The notes: a model not told the origin generated them from the sequence alone. Positions 35,453-48,540 are shown, numbered from the stretch's first letter. The stretch: 64,000 nt of DNA from Harmothoe impar (GCA_947462335.1 OX381707.1:32353618-32417617); one strand, 5' to 3'. Numbers and translations: made by a program.

Positions 35453-37170
35453 AGAGGATTTTCCGCGCCCTTTACACTCATATTGAGGCCTGGAATAACA
35501 CTGCATACAGTAATTATGATCAAAGAGATTTATCAAGATAGGTAATTATAGTTCGATATTTAAACCATGAAGAAGTCCAATGTTGGTTTCAAAAGGGAAA
35601 AAACTGCTATAGTTGCTCGTATTTGGCAAACTTTGCTCATATCAGAAAGTTCTGATCAGGTTAGGCCCTTTTTAACCATTGACTCGCGTGACACGACATA
35701 CTATTTTCTTCATGAGTATTCAGATACCGTTGTCATATCATCGCTACTCCCATCAGATTAGAAATCTATATTGTGAAGGCTTTTTCATCTTTTTACTACA
35801 GCATTGTATGTCTATGTCGTCATACAATGTCGTCTCATTACTCTTAGGTTAGAACATTTGAGAGGGCCATCTCGCCATGACTGTCTCCTATGTGTCATTC
35901 ACCCCATGATGAATGCAGCATTAATAGCTATGTCTATAGCTTATTCTATGATTACAGTAGGCCAGAAACAAATCACATTTGGTTTGCATGAAAAATGCCT
36001 GCTTTGCTTGCCAAGACTAATATAATAATATCATGTTCTGAAACGTATCCCACATTACCAGCTCCTATTGGCATCCATTTCTTAAAATCAAAATACAAAG
36101 ATATCGTTCTCTTCAAAGTTTAACACGAAACATCAGCGTGTCTTGCCCACCAAAAGTAAAGAAAGCTCTATACCTTTCCTGAATACCCTTGGTATTCACG
36201 TGGCTGTTCCTCTGCTTAGGGAAGCAATCCACCTTTGCACTATGTATATTAGGGGGGGGGGGGTAATCTCTTGTCTGTGACATTATACACCAGGATATGA
36301 CAGGACGTTGAATTGGAAAGATTCTGTTAGGGGACTTCAAGTACCCAATGCCTGGGACCAATCAGAAATCTCGGCCCATGTGCCGATAGCAAAATGTGCT
36401 TGGAGAGTGACACAAAGGGTTGACAGCAAATTCATTTATTTGGTGACCCTCTTCGGACAATGTTGACCATTGACAGCAAGAATTGTTGAGGTTGACAGCA
36501 AAAATAAATGATTTTGAGAAATTGCATTAACGATACAGAAAAGTGAAAAAAAATGTAGTCAATTTTACTCATATTCAAATGATTCAACCATTCCAAATCT
36601 CTACATATTATCATGACAGCAAATAACCAGAAATAAGATTTGCACCAGAATGGCTTTCATAACCTGGATATATATGTATGGGATTTAACAACCAAAATGA
36701 GTCACATTTAACTTGAGAAAAACATGTACGAAAACAATTAATATATTAACATAACGATGTATGAGTGGGTGGTAAAGGTAGGTGACCAAGGTACGTCTGC
36801 AAAAAATAATTTTGGAAGGGGGACCATTAAAAGACATGTGCAGCACCTTGAGTTAGTTTGGAATTATATACACGTGATAAAAATGTCGGTTGTGATTTAC
36901 GAAAACGCCGGGGTAATATGGACATTAAGATCTCTCTCGCAGGGGAACGATAGGAATATCTCCAACCGAAGCCCCTGTTGATAGATATGGGCCAATGATC
37001 AGATTTCAAAGACCATAATCGTCTCACTTCGATACCTTAGTTTTGCCAGATTCGGTACTATTTGGTTAAATAATAATCATTAATTTGGTACAATCATAAC
37101 CTCATTCGGAATGCTCTGACGCATGTGGAATGATAATTGTCATTGGAGCTTATGACTCTGATTGGCTCTG
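35453..37170. other. Gene-free AT-rich region
   Basis: No gene, RNA or repeat boundary supported. 36252-36262 is a G run. 36420-36510 has three TGACAGCAA words. Confidence 0.35.
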
Positions 37171-37179
37171 AGATTGCTT

Positions 37180-37770
37180 AAGGGGTGTCTCCATCAGAGA
37201 CCGTCCACCAGTCCGTCCATGTAAACCGTCCAAAAAAGCAGGGGTTTGGACCTTTTTCATGGACGGACGGACAGTTTCCGTCTCCACCCACGTCGTTCCG
37301 TCCAGTCCGTTCGTCTCATGGACGGACAAAATGGACGGACGGATCCTATTCCTCTTCCGTCCGTCCATCCGTCCATCCATCCATCCATTCCGTCCATCAC
37401 ATTGCGGCCAATCAGGATGGAAAATGTCAGTTTTCTAATGGAAAAATGGACGGACGGCCATATCCAACTTTTTAGATATGGCCGACCTTCCATGTTTGCC
37501 ACTCTGTGATGGACGGAATGGACGGACGGATGGACAGAATGGACGGACGGATGGACAGAATGGATGGACGGGTCGACAGACAGACTTTGGTGGAGACACA
37601 AACTGTCCGTCCGTCCATGAAAAACGTCCGTGTGACGGATGGACTGGACGGACGGACGTTGGTGGAGACGCAAACTGTCCGTCCGTCCATGAAAAAGGTC
37701 CAAATCCCTGCTTTTTTGGACGGTTTTCATGGACGGACTGGTGGACGGTCTCTGATGGAGACACCCCTTT
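37180..37770. mobile_element. 590 bp GGACGGAC-rich TIR element with 9 bp TSD
   Basis: AAGGGGTGTCTCCATCAGAG at 37180 and its inverse ending at 37769 begin inverted arms of at least 100 bases. AGATTGCTT on the left (37171-37179) and AGATTGCCT on the right (37771-37779) are a 9 bp target duplication with one mismatch. The interior is GGAC/GTCC repeats with a second hairpin at about 37450-37490. The reading frames open here in five frames are by-products of the repeat. The 9 bp duplication suggests a Mutator-like origin. Confidence 0.8.
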
Positions 37771-37779
37771 AGATTGCCT

Positions 37780-40700
37780 GCCAAACGTTATGATGATTGT
37801 ACACTTACCCAGTTCTATGTCTTTATACTTAGTTGCAATAATGTCCGTCATTTTCTGTAAAATGAGGTTTTAATTGAGTATGACGATGGCTTGCTCTTAT
37901 ACAATAACGCCTTGTAAGCTAAATCACCACAGTACTTTGTGAGTCACTTGTAAAAGTGCATCGTCATATTTTAAGTTCACCGTATCATTTACAATTTGGT
38001 TCGATACAATATTATTAATTTACGCGCCAGTACATCATGGTGCATCATGAGATGCTTTCTTTACATTAAAGCAGTAGGCTGTTCTTATTGTATGGTTAAA
38101 TGTGTCATAAATGATAATGGACCGTTTTGTGTACAGTTGTCTGCTCCCCATTCAGATAAAAAGTGTGCCTAGTTATACATCAGCGTCTGGTGCTCCATTA
38201 AAGGCCCAGCGCCCCTATATATAGAGCTGAGTACCTGTCCCGACTGCACTCTGACTGTTACTGGACGTGCAGTAAGATCTGCGGGTTTAACGACATAGCT
38301 CCTCTCTAAAAATGAGGCCTTGAGTCCTCTTCACAGACTACTGATATCCCACCACTAACCATTGAACCAACTTAGAAGGAAGTGATCTTTTTTCAAACAA
38401 TAGGGGGGGGGGGTGGAATTTTGCACAGGTTTGCCAACATCCCCCCCCCTTCAAATCTAAATGTTTCCAATACCCCCACCCACCAAGAGTGTATAAATCT
38501 ATACCGGGGCCGTCTCCTTTGAGTTACAGTAACGCACTGACCCTTTTACCCGCCCCCTTCAAGAAAGGGCAAAATGTAATTGCCCCCTCCCTATATTCAA
38601 TTATCCAATTTATTTTGGTCCCTCCAAATTCACTAACTGACCACTCCCAGCGACAACCAATGCAAACAGAACTTACAGTTGTGTCCCTTTGCATTTTGAC
38701 CTGAAACTTCTACCGTAAAACCTCCCAAATAATCCGTGGCTAGTACACAAGTCAGATCGCCGGTGCGGCTTATAGGGCCGGCCCAATGCCAAGGTGCGGC
38801 TTTTACGCGAGTTTTTGCTACTATGGCACATTACTAAAACCACCATTAACAGATCGACAGTGCGGCTTATAGGATCGGTCCAAAGTTGGCGAGTCGGCGC
38901 TGAAGTATTCGAGTCAATTTTTGGGTACATTTCAGGCCAAAGTGTAAACAAAATTTAAAAACAAGAAAATCTGACCTACCCTACCAAGATTTTCAGATTA
39001 TGTAATCTGAAACACACCTTTTTATTTTTTGGCCTTATAAAGATCATGTTTGTGTTTTAGCATGACTGGAAATGTACAGGCTTCAGATTTCTTTTGAGTT
39101 GGACCCTGGATCGTCCCACAACAGAAGTACAACCGTACACTGTACTATAATGAGGAGGATTTTTTTCTCCGGCACGAGTTTAAAACACTGGGAAAGTTAC
39201 AATAAGCACCATGGCAAATTGTGCAAAAAACGACAACTTCACAGCGAATCTGTCTGGCGATGTTTTATCTGGCGAAAGTGTTTGCATTTAAGCGTTACAC
39301 TATCCAGATGTCTCTCAATGGATTAAATGCAACCAAGCATCATTACATAAATCCATCAAGTTGAAACAACTGCGTTAATTATTGTTGTTTTCGGTGAGGA
39401 TGGCATCGTTTTCCCTTGCGATACAATTAGTGAGACATCATTTTTGAAATCGTGACAAAAGTCCCCAATCAAAAGTCTTTGGACGGCAGAGAAAAATAAA
39501 TGAGCGCGGATCGCTAAAGTGTCCCATTACGAGAAGGGGACTCTTTTAACTTTTGGTGGACAAATATTGTGATCTGCAGCGCCGGCCGGCCAATATTGGG
39601 AGAGGACTGACCACAGGCCTCAGGTTCTGATTGTGGGGATCAGTCATTTATAACGGGATTGGGAGGGGTTGAGGAGTGTATCAGGACAGCAAACCATTTC
39701 CTGCATCTCCCCTCCCAACGTTTGTCCGCACACTCTTTCCACTCAAAATTATGTCCGTAAATCGCTGGGTTGATCACTTTACATCCATGAATTAGGGATA
39801 CGAGCTAATTGGTTGGATCGATGTTTAAGTACATGCACGCAGTCGACCCTCACGTCCTCGAACATTTACTACCTCGAATCCCTTACTTCCTCAGACTGAA
39901 GTCTTATAGAACTGGCCTAATGTGCTCCATATTGCTTGGACATATTCCCTCGGATGATTTGCTTCCTCACACAATTTTCCAAATTCCAAGAAGTGAGGGC
40001 TGACTCTACAGCATACAATACTATACGTAAAGGCTATGGGCAGTGTGAATACAGCTCACTTCGATTGCCAATTATTGTGTTTACCAGTGTACTGTGTTTT
40101 GTGTATAACATTTTGTTTGACAAACGACGACAATATTAATTATCAAAGAATATGAAAAACGACTATATCATGCCAGAAAATATGAAAAGCTACTACGCTA
40201 TTATAGATAATCGAGTCAACAAATGGCATAGTGTATGATTTTATATGATTATCACAATACATTCTTATTTTGCGAATTCAGATGCTGTTTATGCATAAAT
40301 AAACTAACCTCATTATCTCCTCACCTTTCCCAAACACTTACACTCGTGTCTACTGCATGGTGTCAATCCCACTATAAATCCACAATAAGCAGCGCACAAA
40401 CTGTTTACATCAAGTTGTCTTTTTCTGCCAGGATCCTGGATGGAGGAGAAGGATGATGCAAATGCCAACCAGAGAAGAGCAGAGGACAAAAAATAAAAAC
40501 ACAAGTTGACAAAGTACGATAGTCGCCTGTGGACTCACACTACTGAACTTTGGTATTTGTGAACTGCCACCGAAAAGGGATATTCCGTGTGGGGATGCAC
40601 AAAGCATCCTTTCTCCTTGGTTGCTTGCTCTTTTCTCCCATTGACCTGTGTGATACTGCCACTATCCTCTTATCCTGGACACTGATGATATCAGGTGTTT

Positions 40701-40869
40701 TCAGCCGGGCTGCTATCCAGGAAGAGTGGCCATTTTGCCATTTAGTTTATAAGTATTTCACTGCATGACATTTAGGATGAATGGTCGTCTTGAGGCTACA
40801 ATAGGCCCACTGTCCGCTGCAGGCCATTTGAACTCAATTTACGAAGCAATGGGCCTAGCAGAGTGGAAT
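37780..40869. other. Gene-free region with worn repeats
   Basis: 38710-38900 has repeated GTGCGGCTTATAGG words, a terminal motif common in degraded DNA transposons. 38950-39036 is a worn member of the GTTTGTTTCAGG family (minus arm missing). 38401-38455 holds facing G and C runs. 38215-38224 has a TATATATA before no recognisable gene. Confidence 0.45.
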
Positions 40870-41320
40870 TTAACCCTTTAAAGACCACATGATACCTCGA
40901 CGTTTTACAATCATGTGTTGTCATGATGCACCAACCTATGCATCATGTCAACCCTGCTGCACATATCAGCCAATTAGTGTCGGAATGATACATAAATATT
41001 GCACAGACGAGTAGCAACATAGAAAGGATGTCTGTGTGTTAATCGCGGGTGCTGCATGTTACCTAAGATTTCCAAAATCTCATTTCCCATAAAAACTACC
41101 TTGTGGGACTTCTGTTTAGCTTAGCTTCAAACTGGTCTTTTTTTTGGTGCAACGTCCATGAGAATGCTTTCTTAATCACTATACCAACACTGGACCCCTT
41201 GGCAAATTTCAGAAACATGCCTGCAAAAGAGTTTGAATTTGTATTTAGTTTATTGGTATTATAACAGGGTAGGATCTTGCTATGCTACATGTAGCTCATG
41301 CGGCAACTGATGTAGTATAA
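40870..41320. other. Solo left end of a TTAA MITE and unannotated DNA
   Basis: TTAACCCTTTAAAGACCACATG at 40870 matches the left ends of the TTAA family listed below, followed by one ATGATGCA motif, but no right end was found. The rest shows no gene. Confidence 0.45.
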
Positions 41321-41327
41321 GTTAATA

Positions 41328-41413
41328 ACACCCTCAGAAAAGTGGGTCAGGCACTGCCTGACTCTCAGGTGAGGGTAGTTTTAGCGACAATGACTCTCAC
41401 TTTTCTGTGTGTG
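41328..41413. mobile_element. Hairpin MITE, shorter relative of 56892-57016
   Basis: CCTCAGAAAAGTG at the left, GGCACTGCCTGACT at the centre and TTTTAGCGACAATGAC, CACTTTTCTG at the right all match the 56.9 kb copy; the left arm is largely deleted. Confidence 0.6.
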
Positions 41414-41620
41414 AAGGCTATAAGTAAGATCAGTAGTCCCAATACCATGACTAATAGCCTTTTTTAAATAGAGAATAATTATACGGCGAAATAGATCCTG
41501 ACAGGTAGACAAGGTAGACGAGGCTTAGTACAAACACATAGATGTTGTGGATCAAAGGAATGCTCACAGATAAGCTGCTACATAGAGTAGATGCGGTACA
41601 TGTGAGCCGCTATATTTATA

Positions 41621-41699
41621 AGTGTTATACGCCAAAGAAAGGGCAATTGCCCAAGGCGCTAGCTGCGGATAATTAGCATTGTCCAAGGCTTATAACACT
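41621..41699. repeat. 79 bp hairpin element
   Basis: AGTGTTATACGCC pairs with GGCTTATAACACT, and GGGCAATTGCCC is an internal palindrome. A minimal MITE is the likely explanation. Confidence 0.55.
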
Positions 41700-41928
41700 A
41701 CTCATGCATAACCATATCTGATGTTTCATGGGAGAAACGCTTAAGCAGTACCAACAAACAATACAGTTGTTGGGACAGCGACACTAGCAGTAGAAGAGTT
41801 GCTGTCAAATGGACCGCATCCACATATATGTATACTCTATAGTGTCAAAGTGTAATAAGGAAGAGTTACCATGCAGTTGGGTGAAAAGAAAGCAATCACT
41901 GGGTATAGCTCTGGTGTAGCATAAGTCA

Positions 41929-42062
41929 GTTAAACCACAGCCAGGGCCCTGTACTCGGGATATTGCATGGCTTACTCAGGGCTAAGCACACTCGTCTGTG
42001 ACTGGTGATCAGCCTTGACTGTCGCCAATATGCTGGGTAAACTGCTCTGAATGTGATTTAAC
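41929..42062. mobile_element. GTTATACC-type MITE, copy 2
   Basis: GTTAAACCACAGCCAGGGCC at the left and GATTTAAC at the right; it shares GACTGTCGCCAATAT and GGTGATCA/GCCTTGACTG with 4073-4203. Confidence 0.7.
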
Positions 42063-42742
42063 CTAATTGTATTGACTGTAGTTGAGATGTTCCCAGGTTC
42101 AGACACCAAGGCTAAAGTGTTGAAATCCCCGGTTCACTGTGAGTTGCACCGTTGTTGTCTGTAGCCGTATCGACCATCGTCCTCCTCCGTGCAGTGAGAG
42201 TAACATGTCCTGCTCCCGTCTCTGCAGGTCTCACCTCCGCCTTAACCGACACCCTGAAATATGGGAAAACTGAATCATATCACTGGCACATTTCTTGGAG
42301 ATTTGTTGAAAATTATTATATAAATATTAGATGACATGGCGACCTCTACCACTTCGGCTGAAGGAGTGCTCATCCTCTTAAAGACAGGGGGTGTTAGTGG
42401 CTTTTTTGAAGGGGGGGGGGATACGTTGACCCCTTGAGAGGGGGAAACCAACACGAGTTGGATCCCTCCTAAGGAGAGGGTGATCAATGTTTGAACCCGG
42501 GGGGAGGGGGTGAAAAAGATACATAATGTTCATGCATGCATGTGCAGCAATACTTCGTGGGATCTTCACAGCCATAATTTATATATACAGACGATTGGAT
42601 ATTGTATTTTTTTAAGTGTTTTATTAGGCTGAATAATAACATATACAGAATGTATGAGTAGGGAATGGTTTGTAAGAGGTATAGCCAAGTTGCGTAGCAT
42701 ATTACAGCAATGCCATGCCAGATTAATGGCCCTGGAGGCATA

Positions 42743-42940
42743 CATCACCCACATATTCTATCGCCAAGACTGCAGGCATGCATCACCCACATATTCTATC
42801 GCCAAGACTGCAGGCATGCATCACCCACATATTCTATCGCCAAGACTGCAGGCATCGTGCATGCATCACCCACATATTCTATCGCCAAGACTGCAGACAT
42901 GCATCACCCACACATTCTATCACCAAGACTGCAGGCATGC
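42743..42940 (+). repeat. 38 bp minisatellite, 5 copies
   Basis: CATCACCC starts at 42743, 42781, 42819, 42864 and 42902; the fourth interval carries a 7-base insert (CGTGCAT). The unit includes CACATATTCTATCGCCAAGA. The period is not a multiple of three, so the protein-like frames here are by-products. Confidence 0.95.
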
Positions 42941-43364
42941 ACCACACTGACTCCTTTGGAGTGCATCAGCCCCGTTAGCATGATGATTCAATGTTGTACT
43001 GACGAGTTACTGTCCAGTGCTGCATTTAAACATCATGTTGCTGTTGTTAAATTGTATTTTGGCAAAACATTCTTATTACATTATGAAGTTTTTCAATACA
43101 ATGTCATGTCATGGCGACCAAGGGAGAAGTGTATCAAATTACTGCAGGTTAGATCCAGTCTCTACGTTAGACCCGGACGTAATTAAACATTTTACCCCCA
43201 AAATGTTCCCGAGTCAAATTGCTTAAATAACTACTTAAAGGACCCTTGGCCTTAAGCTGGAATGAATGAGAAAGTTCTCTTTTGTCATCATAATCTAACT
43301 TTAAAAAATATGGCAAAATTCTATCCTAGAGCTTCAAGTTGAAGTATGAGGAAGCCTTTAGACA
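42941..43364. other. Gene-free DNA
   Basis: Nothing recognised between the 38 bp minisatellite and the TGCATCATG cluster. Confidence 0.35.
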
Positions 43365-44120
43365 TTAAATGCCCCATGGTGCTTTAATGCAGTACGTCCT
43401 TTGTTATCCTGATTCAATACTGCAGCAATGGCGAGTAACTCACCAGCGCTCAATCCAAGTATCATGTCGACTATATGGGATTAATGCACACCGGAATGGT
43501 CGGCATGATGCATCAATGCAGCCCTGGCTAATACACTCACCAGGGCCGTATCACTGACGACCAAAGACAGAGCACATTAAAACACTCTGCAGTCCTTTAG
43601 GGGTTATATTAAAGCATTCAATCCTGTAGGAACAGGGCTGGTATTTAACAATTCCCAAAGGAAAATAAAACAGACTGAATTTGCGTCCATCGTGTTTTTC
43701 CTCCTCCTGGGTCGGTTAATTAACGAGGAATGATTAATTAGTGGTGATGAAACATGTGTTCCCACTAAAAGGTCAGCGTATCGCGCCTCACCCGCCTTAA
43801 CTCTGCAAAGGCTAAATAGTGCTCTGATGCATCATGACCTTGGTCGTCATGATGCATGAATGCAGGGCTGACTAGTCCTGTGTGAATGCATCATGCTGAT
43901 CCTTCATCAGTGTATACATACGTCAGCCCTGTATAGGGTCGAAATGATGCATAAATGCGACAATGACGTCCGAGGGCATGATGTATTGAACACAATGCGA
44001 CCCTTAAAGGGTTAACCCTGTAGGGATGCTGCACGCGTTTATTTGACGTCAAGATGCATCAATGCAGTACTGGTGAGTAACTCGCCAGTTATATATCGGT
44101 GCATCGTGCTGACCCCTCAA
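43365..44120. mobile_element. Cluster of TTAA / TGCATCATG MITEs
   Basis: Three adjacent copies: about 43365-43620, about 43800-44015 (right end CCCTTAAAGGGTTAA) and 44012-44120 (left end TTAACCCTGTAGGG). All carry ATGATGCATGAATGCAG-type words and GAGTAACTCGCCAG inverted motifs. The last two share one TTAA. Confidence 0.6.
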
Positions 44121-44739
44121 GAGTGTTACTTCATACTTACATTGTATAGTAGTCTATGCCTATTGCCACTCCCGCACTCAAGCATCATGGCACTAAAAGT
44201 ACCTAGTGCGTTAAAGCAATATGCTGCCTTTGAAGGCTCGACACCTTGGTTCAACACCTTGTGGGGAATTAAGTATCATGGTAAGCTGTCAAGTGATGGG
44301 ATTAATTCTCTGCACTGATCGAGGGAAATGACAGAGTGATATGTCTAGACATTTGCACCTGAAGGAAATACTATAAAGCGACACATCGAGGCGGATACAC
44401 CCATGGAAACCAGACCTTCCAATACTTCTAGTATTTATTTCCATTGTTAACTTGAGGAAAGAAATTCTCTATTTTTAATTGACGTCATCAGGAGATCGGA
44501 CCATGACCACCGGACAGGAATACCAGAATGAAAATAATGCGAAAGATCACTGGAAATCTTCTTTCTGCAGATGGACGCAGAAAAGAGTCACTTTTAGCAG
44601 TCACCATAGTCCTCTTACAACAGGGGCCGCGTAGTGCTTTAGTATGCTACACCTTTGTGATTGTGATGCATAAATGAGGCCCTAGTGGGTTTAATCACGA
44701 GAGCTGCACTAGTGAGTAGACTGTCACTATGTACAGCCC
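44121..44739. other. Gene-free DNA
   Basis: No gene or repeat boundary recognised. Confidence 0.3.
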
Positions 44740-44919
44740 TTAACCCTTTAAGGGCGGCATAATGCATTAGTGCATCATGCCTTTGATCGTCATGATGCAT
44801 GAATACAGCCCTGGGGAATGACTCGCCAGGGTTGTATTCAAGCATCGTGTTAGGGCTGTATTCGTGCATCATGACAAAGATTGTCACCTTTTGGTAATAT
44901 GCCGTCCGTAAAGGGTTAA
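44740..44919. mobile_element. TTAA MITE with TGCATCATG core, best copy
   Basis: TTAACCCTTTAAGGGCGGCAT and GCCGTCCGTAAAGGGTTAA are inverted ends that include the TTAA target. Inside are GTCATGATGCATGAATACAG and a GACTCGCCAGGG motif pairing with neighbours. 180 bp, no coding. Confidence 0.75.
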
Positions 44920-46698
44920 AGGGTTACATAAACTAAGTGGCAGGATGGCCCTGCATGGTGGCTCCACTCTGCAGTATGATTACCCTGCGCCCCCTGCCTC
45001 CTCTGCCTCCCAACTCATCTTCAAAGAGTAGATAACATTAATTAAGTACTTGTTCCTCCTGTGCCTTTCTCCAGCTGTGCCCCTCCTCCCCCAGGCCCCT
45101 ATACGGCAGTCTCCAGGACCCTGAAGGCACTCAGTAGACTAGAGCATTGCAGCTCTTTCCCTACCTACCTCTCTCCCCACCTTTACAGACTTCCAGATCC
45201 ATGTCTGTCTGGCACCCTGAAGGTCGGTATAGAAATCCAGCCAGGTAAGAAATAGCCCACGGCCATTAATCTGTCCAGACCTATAGTATAAGGCGCATGG
45301 ACAATCTTGTTTGTGGCTGCACACCCATTTCCATTATCTCTATCTATAAATAGTTGAACGTAAAAGAGATATTTATTTTTCATCAATCATTTATGGAGGA
45401 GCAGACCATTATTTCTGCATAGCTGCTCACTTTTTATCATTTTCTCTAAAAAGATATTGTCATATCTTAATTTCAGATATTATTTCTTGTGTAATTAGTC
45501 TAAATCTGCTATGCTAGTGGCCATGCAAGCAGTGAAGACCATCCGCGAACACCCCCCTCCCCCACTGCACGGCTTCTGTCAAAATCAGACACCTTTCAAC
45601 GAAATGGCTGATATGTTTTAGGATATACACAGACAGATGATAGCAATGCCAGCTCCAGTCAAAAGGTGGACTGGTGAAGCCATAAATTATAAGGTGGGTA
45701 AGTTCTACGAAAATTAATAACTATAAAAACGTACGATTCCATATAATATGTATCTGTCTGGTGATTATAAGGTTGTAAGACACATGTGGTAGTATTGGAC
45801 CTCTTCAGATGCATATAACGTCCCCTTGTAAAACTACATTAAAGGTAGGAATGTCATTGATACCCCCAAATCATTTTATCAACATCGAGAAAATTGTTAT
45901 ACTATTCAATATAATATTCCAAATAGAACTAATCAAAGAATCCTAACAGTGCCTAACGATTCATTTTAAAAAGAGTAACAATAATTCAAGAACCCCTCAT
46001 GCTAATTGGATGAGGCCTCCTGACATTAGGCTCTCATCTGACTGAGGAGGTTGTAAAAGTATGCACATTTTCCATAGGGCTATCAAGGGGTTGTAGATTA
46101 GTCGTTTGTACCTACACGCAAAGAGCCAGTGAGCCACTCGAGCATTTTCCCCTACCTTTAACCAATGACAGTTGCATAGTGATGACTTGGGGCACATAGA
46201 GCTCTGGTGTAGGTATGCCTGTAGAGGATAGTCTGTTTTTAATGTTACATTACATCGATGCAGGCTGCAAGGAGTACAGTTGTTGTTTTTTTACTAAAAA
46301 AAGAGAGAAAAAAGGAGAAAGGGAGGGAGAGAGGGAGGGAGGGAGTTTTAAAAAAATGTTTTAAAAAAAAAGGAGTCAGATTTCAAAGGGGAGGGGCAGT
46401 TGGTGGAGGTTTATCCTATACCTACAGTGCTGAGGAAAAGTATACACAAAAGGCCAAAAGTGACACTTTTTCATATGGCTTTTTTAAGCATTTGCAGAAG
46501 GCTTTGATCAAGACTGCAGCATCTAGCAATAGGCATTTGTCACAGCTTAAATTTAGGGCAACAAGTGTGATTCTGCAAATTTTATTTACAGAGATATTCA
46601 AGGCTAGAGTCATGTGAAAAATGTCTTAAATGTTCTGCAGATTCGTTTTATAAGACCCTGAGGCATGGTAGTGCCCCTGGGTCAATAATAATAAGGGA
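44920..46698. other. Gene-poor region
   Basis: Contains the possible 54 bp exon at 45189-45242. 46300-46375 is an A/G-rich low-complexity tract. 46428-46445 (TACAGTGCTGAGGAAAAG) resembles a Tc1-like terminus without a partner. No other feature. Confidence 0.35.
45189..45242 (+). CDS. Possible short exon with strong splice sites
   Basis: A strong pyrimidine tract ending CCTTTACAG precedes this 54 bp stretch, and it ends at CCAGCCAG/GTAAGA, an ideal donor. Of the three frames only two are open. The product is not recognisable, and no neighbouring exons can be identified. An alternative acceptor near 45074 would give a longer exon. The case rests on splice signals alone. Confidence 0.2.
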
Positions 46699-46763
46699 AC
46701 AAAAAAGACATTAAAACACAGTCCATATATTACATGGACTGTGTTTCAATGTCTTTTTTTGTT
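46699..46763. repeat. 65 bp near-perfect hairpin
   Basis: ACAAAAAAGACATTAAAACA and CACAGTCCAT pair with ATGGACTGTG and TTTCAATGTCTTTTTTTGT around a loop of about seven bases. It may be a MITE or a foldback transcript source. Confidence 0.7.
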
Positions 46764-47439
46764 TATCATGTAACCTCCATAACATGTATTGCTGAGCATT
46801 CACCGTGGAACATTGTCATTAGCAGGGGATAAAATGGCAAAACAGATATCCGGTTTATCCATTATAAGTGATAATCGGTATGCCCCACGCAAATCGTATC
46901 CTTTATGCGTAGCTGCTGATGTATTACTGTATATAGTTGGAATTTCCATTATTTATTAATCTAGTTCACTGATAGTTCATATGAACTGAAAATATCAAAA
47001 TCAAACACCTATTGTAAAAGTTAGTTTATCTTGATGTGTCTGGGACATGCAAGACTCATTCAATGACCATTTCCTGTTGATTGTCCAGCTAAAGGGAACC
47101 AGTTCCAGTCATATAAAATAAACCATAAAAAACATTAGTTCCATTCCATACCTGCATCTGGGCAGCTGGATGCAGGCGTTTGTGTAGATGTTAAACCATG
47201 TCAGACACATGGAGGTGTTTGCTAACCCTTTAGGCCCATTTTACATTAGACGATTCGGACGACCTACCGACCGGTATAAACACAAAGCAAACTGCACTTG
47301 AGAGCCATCGGCTGATGGGTCTGCTGATGAGAGACCTATTCTACATGCCTGCATATTGCTAAATTTTCTTACCTAATATTATCTCTACAAATGGACCTGC
47401 CGACAGCACCATCAGCCAATCATTGGCTGTAGTGAGTCT
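46764..47439. other. Gene-free DNA
   Basis: No feature recognised. Confidence 0.3.
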
Positions 47440-48516
47440 ATGAGTTTGAGTTTGAGTTTGAATTCGTCTTTATTTTCAAAAATATTTCATAGTTTTACAA
47501 ATTACACTGTTATCTTTTGACTTATTCCCAAAGACAGGTCGCTTCTTAGCCTTTTCAGGCTAATTTGAAGTCGGCGACCTTTACAATGATAGTGAACACA
47601 AAATTATTTCATTTGGCGAGCAGATAACCTATTTTGATTTATGTCAATAAATTGATAGATAACATCATTTAGCGCATGATTATAACCCAGATAATATTTT
47701 GCATTGTACAAAACGCGTTGAACTATAACAAATAACACTTATTATTATTAATACCTGTTAAGCAGTGACATTAAAGTCACTGTATAAATAGTACCTCAGA
47801 TTACTTGTTGGGCAAAGTAACGTTTGTACCATACTTATCATAGTTGCATTGTACAAAACGCAGCTATGTCTTAACCATATTTTGTTCTTTGTTTGTCATA
47901 GTTGCATTATACAAAACGCAGCTATGCTTTTACCATGAACATAACTTAAAACTACCTTAAATCTAGGGGGTTAGTAGAGTTTCAACACTACCTGTGTCAT
48001 GAGCTGAGTAGAGGGGGGGAGATGTTGGCCTAAACAGGTTCCGGGAGATTTAATTCTAAAAATTTGTGTACGTCAATTTTGAAGGACTTAAAGGAAGGGA
48101 GATTCCTATCTTCAGGCTCAAGATTATTCCAGGCAAATGCCAAGCTCCACTCAAGACTTCTCGTATAAGATTTAGCATGAGGAGTATAGCATTTCAATAT
48201 AGGGCCATCCCAAGCACGAGTATTCAAGCGTCTATTATCCCTATATTTAACATTCAATGATCTTTTGTAGGCAGCAAGATATTGATGTGCTAACATATTA
48301 TCTTTTAGTAAATTCAACTTAGCTACAGCATGGATATTTTCTGTATGTGTTCTAAAATTAATCTCCATATTCTAATATCAGAAGAATAAAAGCTTTATAT
48401 AACAATACTGCAGAAGGTACATCCAAAAAGTCTCCTAATCTACCAAGTTGATATGTTCGAAAGTTTACTGTTCTTAGTTGTTGTAACATAAATTTCTCAT
48501 CGACCAATAGGACCTG
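47440..48516 (-). pseudogene. 5'-truncated LINE: RT C-terminus plus 3' UTR and tail
   Basis: From 48516 downwards the minus strand encodes QLRTVNFRTYQLGRLGDFLDV, then LLYKAFILLILEYGD, the typical RT thumb/connection sequence, then breaks frame and continues as the 112-codon frame 48368-48030 with LNTRAWDGPILKCYTPHA and WNNLEPEDRNLPSFKSFK. A noncoding 3' part of about 590 bases follows, with a small hairpin near 47550 (TTAGCC/GGCTAA) and an AATAAA, ending in three CAAACT units at 47442-47466. The missing 5' part, the frameshift and the short repetitive tail fit a dead LINE copy inserted in minus orientation. Confidence 0.75.
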
Positions 48517-48540
48517 CAAATCGGCTAATGGAAAATGAGC

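Noticed and set aside
37257..37873. Several overlapping frames of 70-175 codons rich in DGRTD or RPS
   Set aside because: They arise from GGAC/GTCC repeats inside a TIR element and are open in five frames at once.
37997..38015. GGTTCGATAC as a pol III B box
   Set aside because: No A box or cloverleaf upstream.
42654..43186. Frames of up to 158 codons over the 38 bp minisatellite
   Set aside because: The period of 38 rotates the frame each unit, giving similar peptides in all frames; not a gene.
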